This document shows positions 39,940-48,992 of a stretch of 64,000 nucleotides of DNA, piece by piece. Each line of letters opens with the position of its first letter. Within the stretch, counting starts at the first letter, position 1. The notes below the pieces were generated by a model. The model was given only the letters and a program-made list of their open reading frames with translations, was not told the origin of the DNA and did not search any database. Position numbers and translations under genes: made by a program. This DNA comes from SKLM01 sp964575455. Its GTDB lineage: Bacteria > Chloroflexota > Anaerolineae > B4-G1. The stretch is taken from positions 1 to 64,000 of the forward strand of contig CAZNRX010000007.1 of the NCBI GenBank assembly GCA_964575455.1. Direction: 5' to 3'.

Positions 39940-42900
39940 ATGGGTGAAAACAGGATTCTAGCTGAGGAGACGTATCGTAGCCTGATTGAGCGGGCGAACG
40001 ACGGCATCGTCATCATTCAGGATATGCAATTCAAGTACGTCAACCCCCGGCTGGCGGAGATCCTTGGCTGTGGCGTGGAGGAGCTTCTCGACAAGCCCTT
40101 CGCCGACTACGTACATCCCCAGGATCGGGCCAAGGTCGTTGATCGATACCAGCGGAGAATGCGTGGGGAAGGACTCCCCGGGACGTCGCCTATCCCCACG
40201 ATCTACCAGGTGAAGCTCAGGCGCAAGGACGGCAGCGACGTCCTGGTGGAACTCAACGCTGGCCTCACGACCTACCAGGGAGAGCCGGCTGACCTGGCGA
40301 TTGTCCGCGATATCACCGATCGTGGCTTAGCTCCGCACGCTAGGCGACTGGAGCAGGAGGTCAGGAAGCGTCAGCTGTATCTGGAAGGGGTTCTGGAATC
40401 CACACCCGACGCCATCGTCACCTTGGATCCCGATCATCGGGTCTCGGAGTGGAACCCGGGAGCGGAGAAGCTGTTTGGGTACTCATCGGAGGAAGCGGTT
40501 GGGCGCGATCTTGACGCGCTAATTGCCGGGCCGGATCCGGAGATGTTCGAGCAGGCGACCAAGCTCACGTGGCACGTCCTGGCGGGGGAGGTGGTTCCTC
40601 GTGCCGAGAGCACGCGGTACCGAAAGGACGGCACCCCGGTGAATGTGATCCTGGCCGGGGCCCCAATCGAAGTCGAGGATGAGTCGGTCGGCGCGGTGGT
40701 GGCCTACACCGACATCACCCAGCGCAAGCAGGTTGAAGAGGCGCTGCGAAGGCGTACCCAGCAGCTGGAAGCGCTGCGGGACGTGGGACTGGATATCATA
40801 GGCGAGTTGGAGCTCGACGAGTTGCTGCAGAGCATCGTGAAGCAAGGCTGTCGTCTGCTGGGCGTCAAAGGCGGCAGTCTTTATCTCGTTGACGGCTGTC
40901 GCCAGGGTAAAAGGCCTTCGTCCAGGTATCTCGTAGGCACGAAGCGTGCGAGGCGGCGTCACGCACCGGAGGCAGAAGGCGGCCTTGAGCAGGTGGTCAG
41001 CTATGGATACAAGAGAGATCGCACAGGGTCGAGAATTACACGGGGCGAAGGAACCGCCGGCAAGGCCTGGCAGGAAGGCAAGCCTGTGGTCGTGGACGAC
41101 TATCACCATTGGGAGGGACGAGCAGCCGAGTGGGAGGATGAGGAGCTTACTGCTTCCCTCGCTGTACCGCTGAAGCACGGCGACCAGATCGTTGGCACGC
41201 TTGGTTTCGACGCTGTGACCGAGGACAGATCCTTCGACGAGGATGACGTGTGGTTGACCTCGCTCTTCGCCAATCAGGCCACCATCGCCATTGAGAACGC
41301 TCGTTTGTATGAGGAGACCGCATATCGCCTCGCCGAGACGGAGGCGTTGCGAAAGGTTATGCTGGCGGCCGCTTCGACCCTCGACCTGGATCAGCTGCTG
41401 GAGCGGTCGCTGCGGGTTATCCATCGGGCACTGGACATCAAGCATCTGAGCTTCTCGTTTCCGGATGATTCGGGGGAGTTCATGGTGGTCCATCCTTCGC
41501 AGATTGGATTCTCCGTTCCACCCGGCGAAGCTCTCCGGCTTCCTATGGACGCCAGCGTTGCCGGTCGCGCCTACGTCAACCAGAGCCCGGTCTTGATCAA
41601 GGACACCTCCGAGACGCCCTACTATCACGAGTACAAGCCCGAGATGCGATCGGAGTTGACGGTGCCGGTATTCATAGGAGACGAGGTGGTCGGCGTGCTG
41701 AATGCCGAGAGCCCAGAGGTGGGCGCGTTTGATGAGGGCACGCTCCACATCTTTGAGGCCGTCGCCGCCCAGCTGGCGACGGCGATGGAGAACGTCCGGC
41801 TACACGAGGAGACCGAGCGGCGGGCCTCTCGGCTGAGGGCCGTCAACCGCGTTGCGCGCAGGGCGAACTCGCTGCTGCATCTGGATGATCTTGTTGAGGC
41901 GGCATACCAGGAGATAGATTCGACCTTCGAGGTGGATGCCTTCTTTCTCGCTCTCTACGATAGGGAGGAGGATGAGCTGGACTTCCGCCTCTCGGTCGAC
42001 GAGGGTACGAGGGAGCCCCCTCTTCGACGGCCCTTGGAGCCTGGGCTGACTGCTTCTGTCGTCAGCAAGGGCGAGCCCCTGCTCATCTACGACTATGTCT
42101 GTGAGCAGGAAAGGGAGGACCTGCCTCCAGCGGAGACCTGGGGCACAGGCAAGATCTCACGCTCGTGGCTGGGCGTGCCGATGCGAGCTGCAGGGGAGGT
42201 GACGGGGGTCATCTCAGTGCAGGCTTATCGTTCCTTTGCCTACGATGATGAGGACGAACAGCTTCTTTCCACCATCGCTGACCAGGTAGCCATGGCGTTG
42301 GAGAAGACACGCCTGTATGAGGAATCTCAGAGACGGGCCAGCCAGGCCGCGCTGCTGTATGAGGTAGGGCGACACGTAAGCAGTGAGCTGGAGCCCGATA
42401 TACTGCTCGACACCATCGTCTCCTCCGTGCGAGAGTCATTTGACTATCACAACGTGATCCTTATGTTGCTTGATGGATGGGTGGGGGCCGCCGGGGAGGG
42501 GCTGAAGCCCTCGCCGCGGGAGGGGGGATACACGTCATCCCGGGGATACACGTCATCCCATGACGAGCACGCTGCGGAGGAGCGCCTCCGGATGCAATCC
42601 ATCGCCGGTGCCTACGTTGGTATTCTCCCCCCTGATATCTCGTTGGCCATCGGAGAGGGTATGATAGGCTATGCGGCGTTGAGCGGTGAGACACAGTTGA
42701 GCAATGATGTGAGCACAGATCCTCACTATGTACGTAAGGCGACGGAGAACACGAAGTCTGAGCTCGCTGTGCCGATCAAGAGCGGCGACAGGGTGATCGG
42801 CGTGCTCGATCTGCAGGATGATGAACTAGGGGCTTTTGATCAGTCGGATGTGACGACCCTGGAGACGCTCAGCAGCCAGATCGCTGCGGCCATTGAGAAC

Positions 42901-45900
42901 GCACGTCTCTTCCAGGCCGAGCGCGAGAGGTCGGCGCAGCTAGCCACCGTCTCGAAGGTGGCCGAGAGCATCACTTCTACCCTGGATCCGCGGGTGGAGG
43001 CCCCCGATGATGGGTCGAAGGGCGATGTTGCCTTTTCACCGGTGCTGGACAGAACGGTGGAGATGATCACCGAGGCTTTCGACTACTATTACGCGAGCAT
43101 CATGCTTCTGGACGAGGAGAGCGGCGACCTGCTCTTCAAGGCGGGTGCGGGCGGTTTCGCGGGCGGAACCGCCGAGCAGATGCCCCCCGATTTTCATCAA
43201 GCCATTGGGGAGGGGATGATAGGATGGGTGGCAGAGCAGGGAGAGACCCTGCTCGCCAATGATGTGAGCCAGGAGCCACGCTACATCCCCGCCTATTTGG
43301 ATGAGACCAAGTCTGAGTTGGACGTACCGCTCAACTATCGCGACAAAGTGATCGGTGTGCTGGATCTTCAGAGCAAGGAGCTCGACGCCTTCAACGAGCA
43401 TGACGTCATGGCCATGGAGGCCCTTGCGGGCCACGTCGCCGCTGCCATTGAGAATGCGCGCTTATTTGGGGTTGCCAGGCGGCGTGTGGCTGAGCTCCGG
43501 GCGGTGCGTCAGGCGAGCCTCCAGCTTACCTCCACGCTGGAGCTTGAGCCTGTCCTGGAGACGATTCTCGAGAACGCCCTTAACCTAGTAGCAGCAGACG
43601 ATGCTCACATCTTTCTCTACGACAGCGGGGATAGAAGCCATTCCCTGGGCCGGCGGATCACGGATCTGCCGGGAGCGGGAAGGAGGGAGGCGGGCAAGGG
43701 AGGAGCGGGGGGTGAAGAAGCAGGAAGGGTAGGGGCCCGAAGGGGAGATGAGCAGGGCGGGAAACTGACCTTCGGCGCTGCCATGTGGGACGGCGAGCGT
43801 CGCGAGGAGCCCATTGACACCATCCGACCGCACGGTCTGACGTACACCGTGGCCCGCCGAGGGGAGCGTATCGTTGTCTCCGATGCGATGAATCATCCGA
43901 TTTTCGAGGGCCGTCGATGGGATGGCGCCATTGTCGGCCTGCCACTCACCATCGGTGATGAGGTGCAAGGGGTGATGAACGTCGCCTATCAGCACCCTCA
44001 CGTCTTCACCGACGAGGAGCTGTGGGTGCTTGATCTGCTGTCCGATCAGGCAGCTATCGCCATTCGAAACGCCAGGCTTTACGACGAAGCCCGAGATCGG
44101 GCTCTGGAGCAGGAGACCTTGCGGGAGGCGGCTCTTGCCCTGACGACGGCCCTGGAACGCGACGAGGTCGTCGAGCGCGTGTTGGCGCAGACGCAGCGTG
44201 TAGTGCCCTACGATACCGCCTCGGTGATGCTTCTCTCCGGAGACTGCGTGGACATCGTGGGTGGTCGAGGGTTTCCGAACCTGTCCGAGATTGTAGGGGT
44301 GTCCTTCCCACTGAGTGATGAGCATCCGAACCGAGAGGTAATTCGGACTGGCGAGCCCGTCATCCTTGAGGACGCACCAGAGGCCTATGAGGCTTTTCGT
44401 CGAGAACCTCACGCCCTGGCCGAGATTCGCTCCTGGCTGGGCGTGCCGATGCTCGTGGGAGATCGGGTGATCGGCATGATCGCTCTCGACAAGTGTACGC
44501 CTGGATTCTACACGGACGAGCATGCCCGTCTGGCGCGGGCGTTTGCTGCGCAGGCGGCTGTCGCTTTCGAAAATGCTCGGCTCTACGAAGCGGAACAGGA
44601 GCAGCGGGAGCTATCCGAGCGGCTCCGTGAAACAGCTCTTCTCCTGAACAGGAGCTTGGATCTCCAGGAGGTTCTGGAGATGATCCTGGAGCAGTTGGCC
44701 AGCGTCGTCAACTATCACAGCGGAAGCGTCCAGATCCTGCAGGATGACAGAGGTCCACGTGGGAGGGCCACCGAGGTGATTGCCGCCCGGAACCTGCCCG
44801 GGAAGGAGCTAGGGCACGCTTACCCGCTGGAGCACTATGCGTACAACCGTCGTCTCGTCGAGGAAGCGGAGCTCGTCGTGATCGACGATGTGCGCGAGAA
44901 CAGCCAAGGCTGGCGTGGGGTCGGAGGGTTGGAGCACGTGCGGGCCAACGTCGGTGTGCCCCTCCAGGTCCGAGATCAGGTGATTGGCATCCTCACGGTG
45001 GATAGCTGCCATCCAGAAGCTTATGCGGAGGATGACGCCCGCCTGATACAAGCGTTTGCCCAACAGGCGGCTGTAGCTATCGAGAACGCCCGGCTCTACG
45101 AAGAGGCTCGGAAACGAGCACTGGAGCAGCAGACGTTGCGGGAAGCGGCCCTGGCGATGACGACGGCCTTGGAGCGGGATGAGGTCGTCGAACGCATCTT
45201 GGCTCAGCTACAGGAGGTCGTCCCATACGACACGGCGTCGGTCCAGTTGCTTCAAGATGGTCACGGTGATGGACGCCATTACCTGGAGATTGTAGGCGGG
45301 AGGGGCTTTCCCAATTTGGGGGAGCTGGTGGGCATTGCCTTTGACCTGACGAATGGGGATCACCCGAATCGGACGGTCATTTGCACGCGTCAACCGCTCA
45401 TCCTGAGAGACGCTGGGGCGTCGTACGAGGAATTCCGGCGTGAGCCGCACAGACAGGCGGGTATGCGATCGTGGCTCGGCGTGCCTATGCTGGTCGGCGA
45501 CCGATTGATCGGCATGATAACCCTGGACAAGCGAGAGCCAGAGTTCTACAATCACGAGCATGCCAGGCTAGCCGAGGCGTTCGCGGCACAGGCTGGGATC
45601 GCTATTGAGAACGCCCAGCTGCATCAGGAGACGGTGAGACAGCTGGCGGAGACAGAGGTTCTCCGTGAGACGATGCTGGCAGCCGCCTCCACGCTCGATT
45701 TTGACGAGGTGCTGGCTCGGACCATTGACGTCCTGGAGCGCGCCATGGGCATTGAGTACCTGGGCTTCATGCTTCCTGAGGAGGATCGAAGCAGCGGTGA
45801 GACCTCCATGGTGAGCCATCCCTGCGTGCTGGGCTTCACGCCGCCCGAGGAGGGATATCGCTTCCCGGTTGATGAATGCTTGACCGGTCAGGTCTATCAG

Positions 45901-47961
45901 ACTGGGGAACCCAGGATCCTATCTGACGTTCGCGAAGAGGGGCCTTACGCTGTTGCCGCTGAAGAGGTGCGTTCCGAGCTTGCTGTCCCTGTCAAAGCGG
46001 GCGACGAGGTCGTGGCGGTCCTCAACCTGGAGAGTGCACATCCCGGTGCGTTTGACGAACAGGATCTCGCCTTCTACACTGCGATTGCTGGTCAGCTCGG
46101 CATCGCGATGGAAAACGCCCAACTCTTCGAGGCGGAGCGGAAGCAGCGACAGCTGTCTGAGGCCCTGGAGAAGGCGGCTGTTGCGGTGAGCAGCACCTTG
46201 GAGCTTGAGCAGGTACTTGACCGTATCCTCAAGCAGGTCGAACAGGTCGTCCCTGGGGATAGCTTCAACATCATGCTGATCGAAGACAGTGAAGCTCACA
46301 TCGTTCGCTCGCGAGGTTATGAGAGGCTGGGGGTTATGGAGGCGGTGAGGACGTACTCTCTTCCTGTTTCAGACTATCCTCACTGGGTAGAGATGTCGCG
46401 CAGCGGCGAGCCTGTCGTGATCTCGGACACAGCTTTGGATGACGGTTGTTCATTCAGCTACTGGAGTGGTCGCGAGGGTGGGGATAGACGCCAGGACGAG
46501 GATGGACGCCATCCTTGGGACTGGTTAAGGTCCTACGTGGCCGCACCTATTCGCGTGGGCGACACGACGGTTGGCTTTCTCAACGTGGACGGTCTGGAGC
46601 CGGGGCAGTTCAGTTTCAGTGATGCGGTACGATTGGAGACGTTCGCCAGCCACGCTGCGACCGCCATAGAGAACGCTCGGCTGTATGAGAGGCTGCGTGA
46701 TCACGCGGAGACCCTGGAGCTGCGTGTGGCGGAGCGTACGGCACAGCTCCAGGCTCAGTACGGGCGACTGGAGGCGATACTCGACAGCACCGTCGACGGT
46801 ATCGTGGTCACGGGCCCCGATGGTGAGCTTGTGCTGGCGAATCCTGTCGCCCGAGAGTGGCTCACTCAGACACTTTCACCCGAGGAAGCCGGTCTGCTGC
46901 GCCTGACAATTCGGGAGATGGCCCAGCGTGCGGGTGGAGGACCGCCCGGGGAGGATCTGGAGGAAGTGCTCGAGTTGACCGGCCTGGACCTGCAGCTGCG
47001 GGCTGCGACTATTCACAAGCCAGGGTCGGAGGAGGACGGACACCATCCGGATGCCAAGGCTGGAGATCCGGCCGCGGTCGTGGCGATTCACGACATCAGC
47101 CACCTCAAAGCCCTGGACCGCATGAAGTCTCGTTTTGTCTCCAACGTTTCTCATGAGCTGCGCACGCCGATTGCGACAATCAAGTTGTTTGTCCACTTGA
47201 TGCGGAAGCAGCCGGGGAAGTGGCAAGAGTATCTGGAGCCCCTGGCTCAAGAGGCGGAGCATCAGGCGGATCTTGTGGGGGATATCCTGGAGATCTCCCG
47301 CGTGGATGTGGGCCGATTGGAGATCAAGCGAGAGCCGGCGAACCTGGAGGGGCTGGTTGATATAGTGGTAACCAACTGCGAGACGCGGGCGCAGGAACGG
47401 GGACTGACGCTTGAGCACGGGGATGTCGGGAGGCCTTGTGCTCCGGGTGAGGATGTCCGCGCGCGGCTTGATGCTGGGGACGCGCAAGGCACCGAGACAC
47501 TGTCCGCGCTCCCTGTGGCCATGGTGGACACTCAACGTATGACACAGGTTCTGGACAACCTGATCAACAACGCCATAAGGTATACGCCGGAAGGCGGCAA
47601 GATCACGGTATGGACCGGGAGGGCCGAGGTCGGAGGGCGTGCATGGGGGACGGTGACAGTGGCGGACACGGGTATGGGGATACCGGAGGACGAGCTGCCG
47701 CACGTCTTCGAGAGGTTCTTCCGTGGGGAGAAACCTCGCACGATGCAGATCTCCGGTACGGGCCTAGGCCTGGCCATTGTGAAGGAGATCATCGAGCTGC
47801 ACGGAGGCCACGTGACGGTCGAGAGCGAGGTGGGCGAGGGCAGCCGCTTCACCGTCTGGTTGCCGGCCGTAGACGCCTTGGCGGGAGTGGACGATGCCGC
47901 GGAGCTACCAGGTCCCCGATCAGAACTGGACGGGGAGCGGGACAAGGGAGCTGTGGGGTAG
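39940..47961 (+). CDS. giant soluble histidine kinase: 2 PAS, about 11 GAF, PAS, HisKA, HATPase
   Basis: 2673 residues, with no membrane helix evident. PAS domains lie at about 8-125 and 143-265. GAF domains begin near residues 280, 468, 630, 802, 1000, 1183, 1393, 1557, 1730, 1905 and 2070. A final PAS lies near 2273-2390, then HisKA with SNVSHELRTP (H2405) and an ATPase domain (LDNLINNAIRYTPEGG, GMGIPEDELPHVFERF, GTGLGLAIVKEI). GAFs 7 and 9 and GAFs 2 and 10 are close pairs, so the array grew by duplication. At least six low-complexity expansions interrupt it. Typical multi-GAF kinases are half this length. The response regulator follows three bases after the stop. Confidence 0.92.
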   Translation: MGENRILAEETYRSLIERANDGIVIIQDMQFKYVNPRLAEILGCGVEELLDKPFADYVHPQDRAKVVDRYQRRMRGEGLPGTSPIPTIYQVKLRRKDGSDVLVELNAGLTTYQGEPADLAIVRDITDRGLAPHARRLEQEVRKRQLYLEGVLESTPDAIVTLDPDHRVSEWNPGAEKLFGYSSEEAVGRDLDALIAGPDPEMFEQATKLTWHVLAGEVVPRAESTRYRKDGTPVNVILAGAPIEVEDESVGAVVAYTDITQRKQVEEALRRRTQQLEALRDVGLDIIGELELDELLQSIVKQGCRLLGVKGGSLYLVDGCRQGKRPSSRYLVGTKRARRRHAPEAEGGLEQVVSYGYKRDRTGSRITRGEGTAGKAWQEGKPVVVDDYHHWEGRAAEWEDEELTASLAVPLKHGDQIVGTLGFDAVTEDRSFDEDDVWLTSLFANQATIAIENARLYEETAYRLAETEALRKVMLAAASTLDLDQLLERSLRVIHRALDIKHLSFSFPDDSGEFMVVHPSQIGFSVPPGEALRLPMDASVAGRAYVNQSPVLIKDTSETPYYHEYKPEMRSELTVPVFIGDEVVGVLNAESPEVGAFDEGTLHIFEAVAAQLATAMENVRLHEETERRASRLRAVNRVARRANSLLHLDDLVEAAYQEIDSTFEVDAFFLALYDREEDELDFRLSVDEGTREPPLRRPLEPGLTASVVSKGEPLLIYDYVCEQEREDLPPAETWGTGKISRSWLGVPMRAAGEVTGVISVQAYRSFAYDDEDEQLLSTIADQVAMALEKTRLYEESQRRASQAALLYEVGRHVSSELEPDILLDTIVSSVRESFDYHNVILMLLDGWVGAAGEGLKPSPREGGYTSSRGYTSSHDEHAAEERLRMQSIAGAYVGILPPDISLAIGEGMIGYAALSGETQLSNDVSTDPHYVRKATENTKSELAVPIKSGDRVIGVLDLQDDELGAFDQSDVTTLETLSSQIAAAIENARLFQAERERSAQLATVSKVAESITSTLDPRVEAPDDGSKGDVAFSPVLDRTVEMITEAFDYYYASIMLLDEESGDLLFKAGAGGFAGGTAEQMPPDFHQAIGEGMIGWVAEQGETLLANDVSQEPRYIPAYLDETKSELDVPLNYRDKVIGVLDLQSKELDAFNEHDVMAMEALAGHVAAAIENARLFGVARRRVAELRAVRQASLQLTSTLELEPVLETILENALNLVAADDAHIFLYDSGDRSHSLGRRITDLPGAGRREAGKGGAGGEEAGRVGARRGDEQGGKLTFGAAMWDGERREEPIDTIRPHGLTYTVARRGERIVVSDAMNHPIFEGRRWDGAIVGLPLTIGDEVQGVMNVAYQHPHVFTDEELWVLDLLSDQAAIAIRNARLYDEARDRALEQETLREAALALTTALERDEVVERVLAQTQRVVPYDTASVMLLSGDCVDIVGGRGFPNLSEIVGVSFPLSDEHPNREVIRTGEPVILEDAPEAYEAFRREPHALAEIRSWLGVPMLVGDRVIGMIALDKCTPGFYTDEHARLARAFAAQAAVAFENARLYEAEQEQRELSERLRETALLLNRSLDLQEVLEMILEQLASVVNYHSGSVQILQDDRGPRGRATEVIAARNLPGKELGHAYPLEHYAYNRRLVEEAELVVIDDVRENSQGWRGVGGLEHVRANVGVPLQVRDQVIGILTVDSCHPEAYAEDDARLIQAFAQQAAVAIENARLYEEARKRALEQQTLREAALAMTTALERDEVVERILAQLQEVVPYDTASVQLLQDGHGDGRHYLEIVGGRGFPNLGELVGIAFDLTNGDHPNRTVICTRQPLILRDAGASYEEFRREPHRQAGMRSWLGVPMLVGDRLIGMITLDKREPEFYNHEHARLAEAFAAQAGIAIENAQLHQETVRQLAETEVLRETMLAAASTLDFDEVLARTIDVLERAMGIEYLGFMLPEEDRSSGETSMVSHPCVLGFTPPEEGYRFPVDECLTGQVYQTGEPRILSDVREEGPYAVAAEEVRSELAVPVKAGDEVVAVLNLESAHPGAFDEQDLAFYTAIAGQLGIAMENAQLFEAERKQRQLSEALEKAAVAVSSTLELEQVLDRILKQVEQVVPGDSFNIMLIEDSEAHIVRSRGYERLGVMEAVRTYSLPVSDYPHWVEMSRSGEPVVISDTALDDGCSFSYWSGREGGDRRQDEDGRHPWDWLRSYVAAPIRVGDTTVGFLNVDGLEPGQFSFSDAVRLETFASHAATAIENARLYERLRDHAETLELRVAERTAQLQAQYGRLEAILDSTVDGIVVTGPDGELVLANPVAREWLTQTLSPEEAGLLRLTIREMAQRAGGGPPGEDLEEVLELTGLDLQLRAATIHKPGSEEDGHHPDAKAGDPAAVVAIHDISHLKALDRMKSRFVSNVSHELRTPIATIKLFVHLMRKQPGKWQEYLEPLAQEAEHQADLVGDILEISRVDVGRLEIKREPANLEGLVDIVVTNCETRAQERGLTLEHGDVGRPCAPGEDVRARLDAGDAQGTETLSALPVAMVDTQRMTQVLDNLINNAIRYTPEGGKITVWTGRAEVGGRAWGTVTVADTGMGIPEDELPHVFERFFRGEKPRTMQISGTGLGLAIVKEIIELHGGHVTVESEVGEGSRFTVWLPAVDALAGVDDAAELPGPRSELDGERDKGAVG
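40324..40344. repeat. 21-bp GGCTTAG element inside the giant kinase gene
   Basis: GGCTTAGCTCCGCACGCTAGG, in frame, reads GLAPHAR between a PAS domain end (VRDITD) and the following helix (LEQEV). It differs from the UbiB copy at two or three bases. Confidence 0.72.
40896..40985. repeat. in-frame expansion in the first GAF domain
   Basis: About 30 codons, Arg/Lys/Gly-rich, between SLYLVD and LEQVVSYGY, which are contiguous in ordinary GAF domains. It contains GGCACGAAGCGTGCG, an inverted relative of the 21-bp element. Confidence 0.6.
42478..42570. repeat. in-frame expansion in the fourth GAF domain with tandem unit
   Basis: About 31 codons after MLLDGW, including a duplicated GGGATACACGTCATCCC sequence that is itself palindromic at its ends, preceded by a GGGGCTGAAGCCC dyad. 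Reads GYTSSRGYTSS. Confidence 0.7.
43666..43766. repeat. purine-rich in-frame expansion in the sixth GAF domain
   Basis: About 34 codons of almost pure A/G (GGGAGCGGGAAGGAGG-like) encoding a Gly/Arg/Glu/Ala-rich loop between the RRITDLP and KLTFGAAM segments. The strand bias contrasts sharply with flanking codons. Confidence 0.7.
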
Positions 47962-47964
47962 GCT

Positions 47965-48360
47965 ATGGAAGACAGGAAGAAGATACTCGTGGTGGAGGAT
48001 CATCAGCCCATGGCGGGGGCTATTGAGAGCATCCTTACAATGAAGGGGTACAGCGTGGCGAGGGCCGCCAATGGAATCGAGGCTCTCGATGTCATGGAGG
48101 ATATCCTGCCCGATCTGATCATAGCTGATATCCTCATGCCTGAGATGGATGGGTATGCGTTCTATCAGGAGGTGCAGAAGCGTTCGGAATGGCGCCATAT
48201 CCCTTTCATCTTCCTGACCTCCATGGCGGAGAGAGAGGACATTCAGAAAGGTCGGGATTTGGGCGTCGACAGCTACATCACCAAACCCTTCGATCCGGAG
48301 GATCTATTGGCGGCGACGCGCAGTGAGCTGGAGCAGCCGGGAGTAGAGGGCGGCGAGTAG
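47965..48360 (+). CDS. response regulator receiver-only protein
   Basis: 131 residues, one CheY-like domain with no output domain. Acidic pocket VVEDH (E11, D12), phospho-acceptor D55 in LIIADILMPEMDG and Lys near 105 in YITKPF. It starts three bases after the giant kinase stop, so it is very probably its phosphorylation partner. Output must come through protein interaction or another phosphotransfer step. Confidence 0.93.
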   Translation: MEDRKKILVVEDHQPMAGAIESILTMKGYSVARAANGIEALDVMEDILPDLIIADILMPEMDGYAFYQEVQKRSEWRHIPFIFLTSMAEREDIQKGRDLGVDSYITKPFDPEDLLAATRSELEQPGVEGGE

Positions 48361-48368
48361 CGGCGTCC

Positions 48369-48989
48369 CTAGCCGTAGATGCCGCGGTATTTCTCTGGGA
48401 GCAGCTCAGCGATGCGGTGCATGATGATATCCGTGTACTGGTGCAGCTTCTCGCTTCTAATGTGGCCGCTTTCGGGCAGACGGAACGGTTCACCAATTGC
48501 GACGCGCACCTTGGGGCGGTGGAGCCGCAAGAGGCTTCTCCTGATTTTCTCCGAGCCGGCGATTCCTACTGGAACGATAAGCGCATCGGCGCGCGTGGCC
48601 ACGTAGGCGGCTCCCGCTTTTCCCTCCTGAAGCGCGTGGCTCGTGTCGGCCCTCGTACCTTCGGGGGCTATGCCCAACACCTCACCCCGCTCCAGGACGG
48701 CCAGTGCCTTTCGGAGAGCTTGACGGTCGACTTCCTCCCGCCGCACCCAGATCGCGCCAGAACCAACCAAGATCGGTGCGAAGAGCGGGTTCGATTGGTG
48801 TTCGATAGCGGCCAGTGCTCGCACCGCGTGCGGGAAGGTGGCCGCTAGCAAGGGGATATCAAACGCCGACAGGTGATTGGTCGCCAGGATGTAGGGTGGG
48901 TCGGATGGTATGTTCTCCGCACCGATGACGTGCGTCCGGGTCGTCAGCCGGGTGAGAATGATCGCAATGACGCGCAGTATGGGGTACAC
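48369..48989 (-). CDS. plsC: 1-acyl-glycerol-3-phosphate acyltransferase family (PlsC-like)
   Basis: 206-residue lysophospholipid acyltransferase, membrane-associated. The catalytic HxxxxD motif is in ATNHLSAFDIPLL; the glycerophosphate-binding motif is APEGTRAD near residue 120; VPVGIAGSEKI follows. A hydrophobic N-terminus anchors it. GTG start with GGGAGG upstream inside the end of the LysM gene; the stops of this gene and the response regulator converge eight bases apart. Role: phosphatidate synthesis for membrane lipids. Confidence 0.88.
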   Translation of the reverse strand: MYPILRVIAIILTRLTTRTHVIGAENIPSDPPYILATNHLSAFDIPLLAATFPHAVRALAAIEHQSNPLFAPILVGSGAIWVRREEVDRQALRKALAVLERGEVLGIAPEGTRADTSHALQEGKAGAAYVATRADALIVPVGIAGSEKIRRSLLRLHRPKVRVAIGEPFRLPESGHIRSEKLHQYTDIIMHRIAELLPEKYRGIYG

Positions 48990-48992
48990 GAC

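Noticed and set aside
46876..47703. 275-codon open frame antisense to the giant kinase
   Set aside because: Overlaps the conserved kinase core; no start signal or domain.
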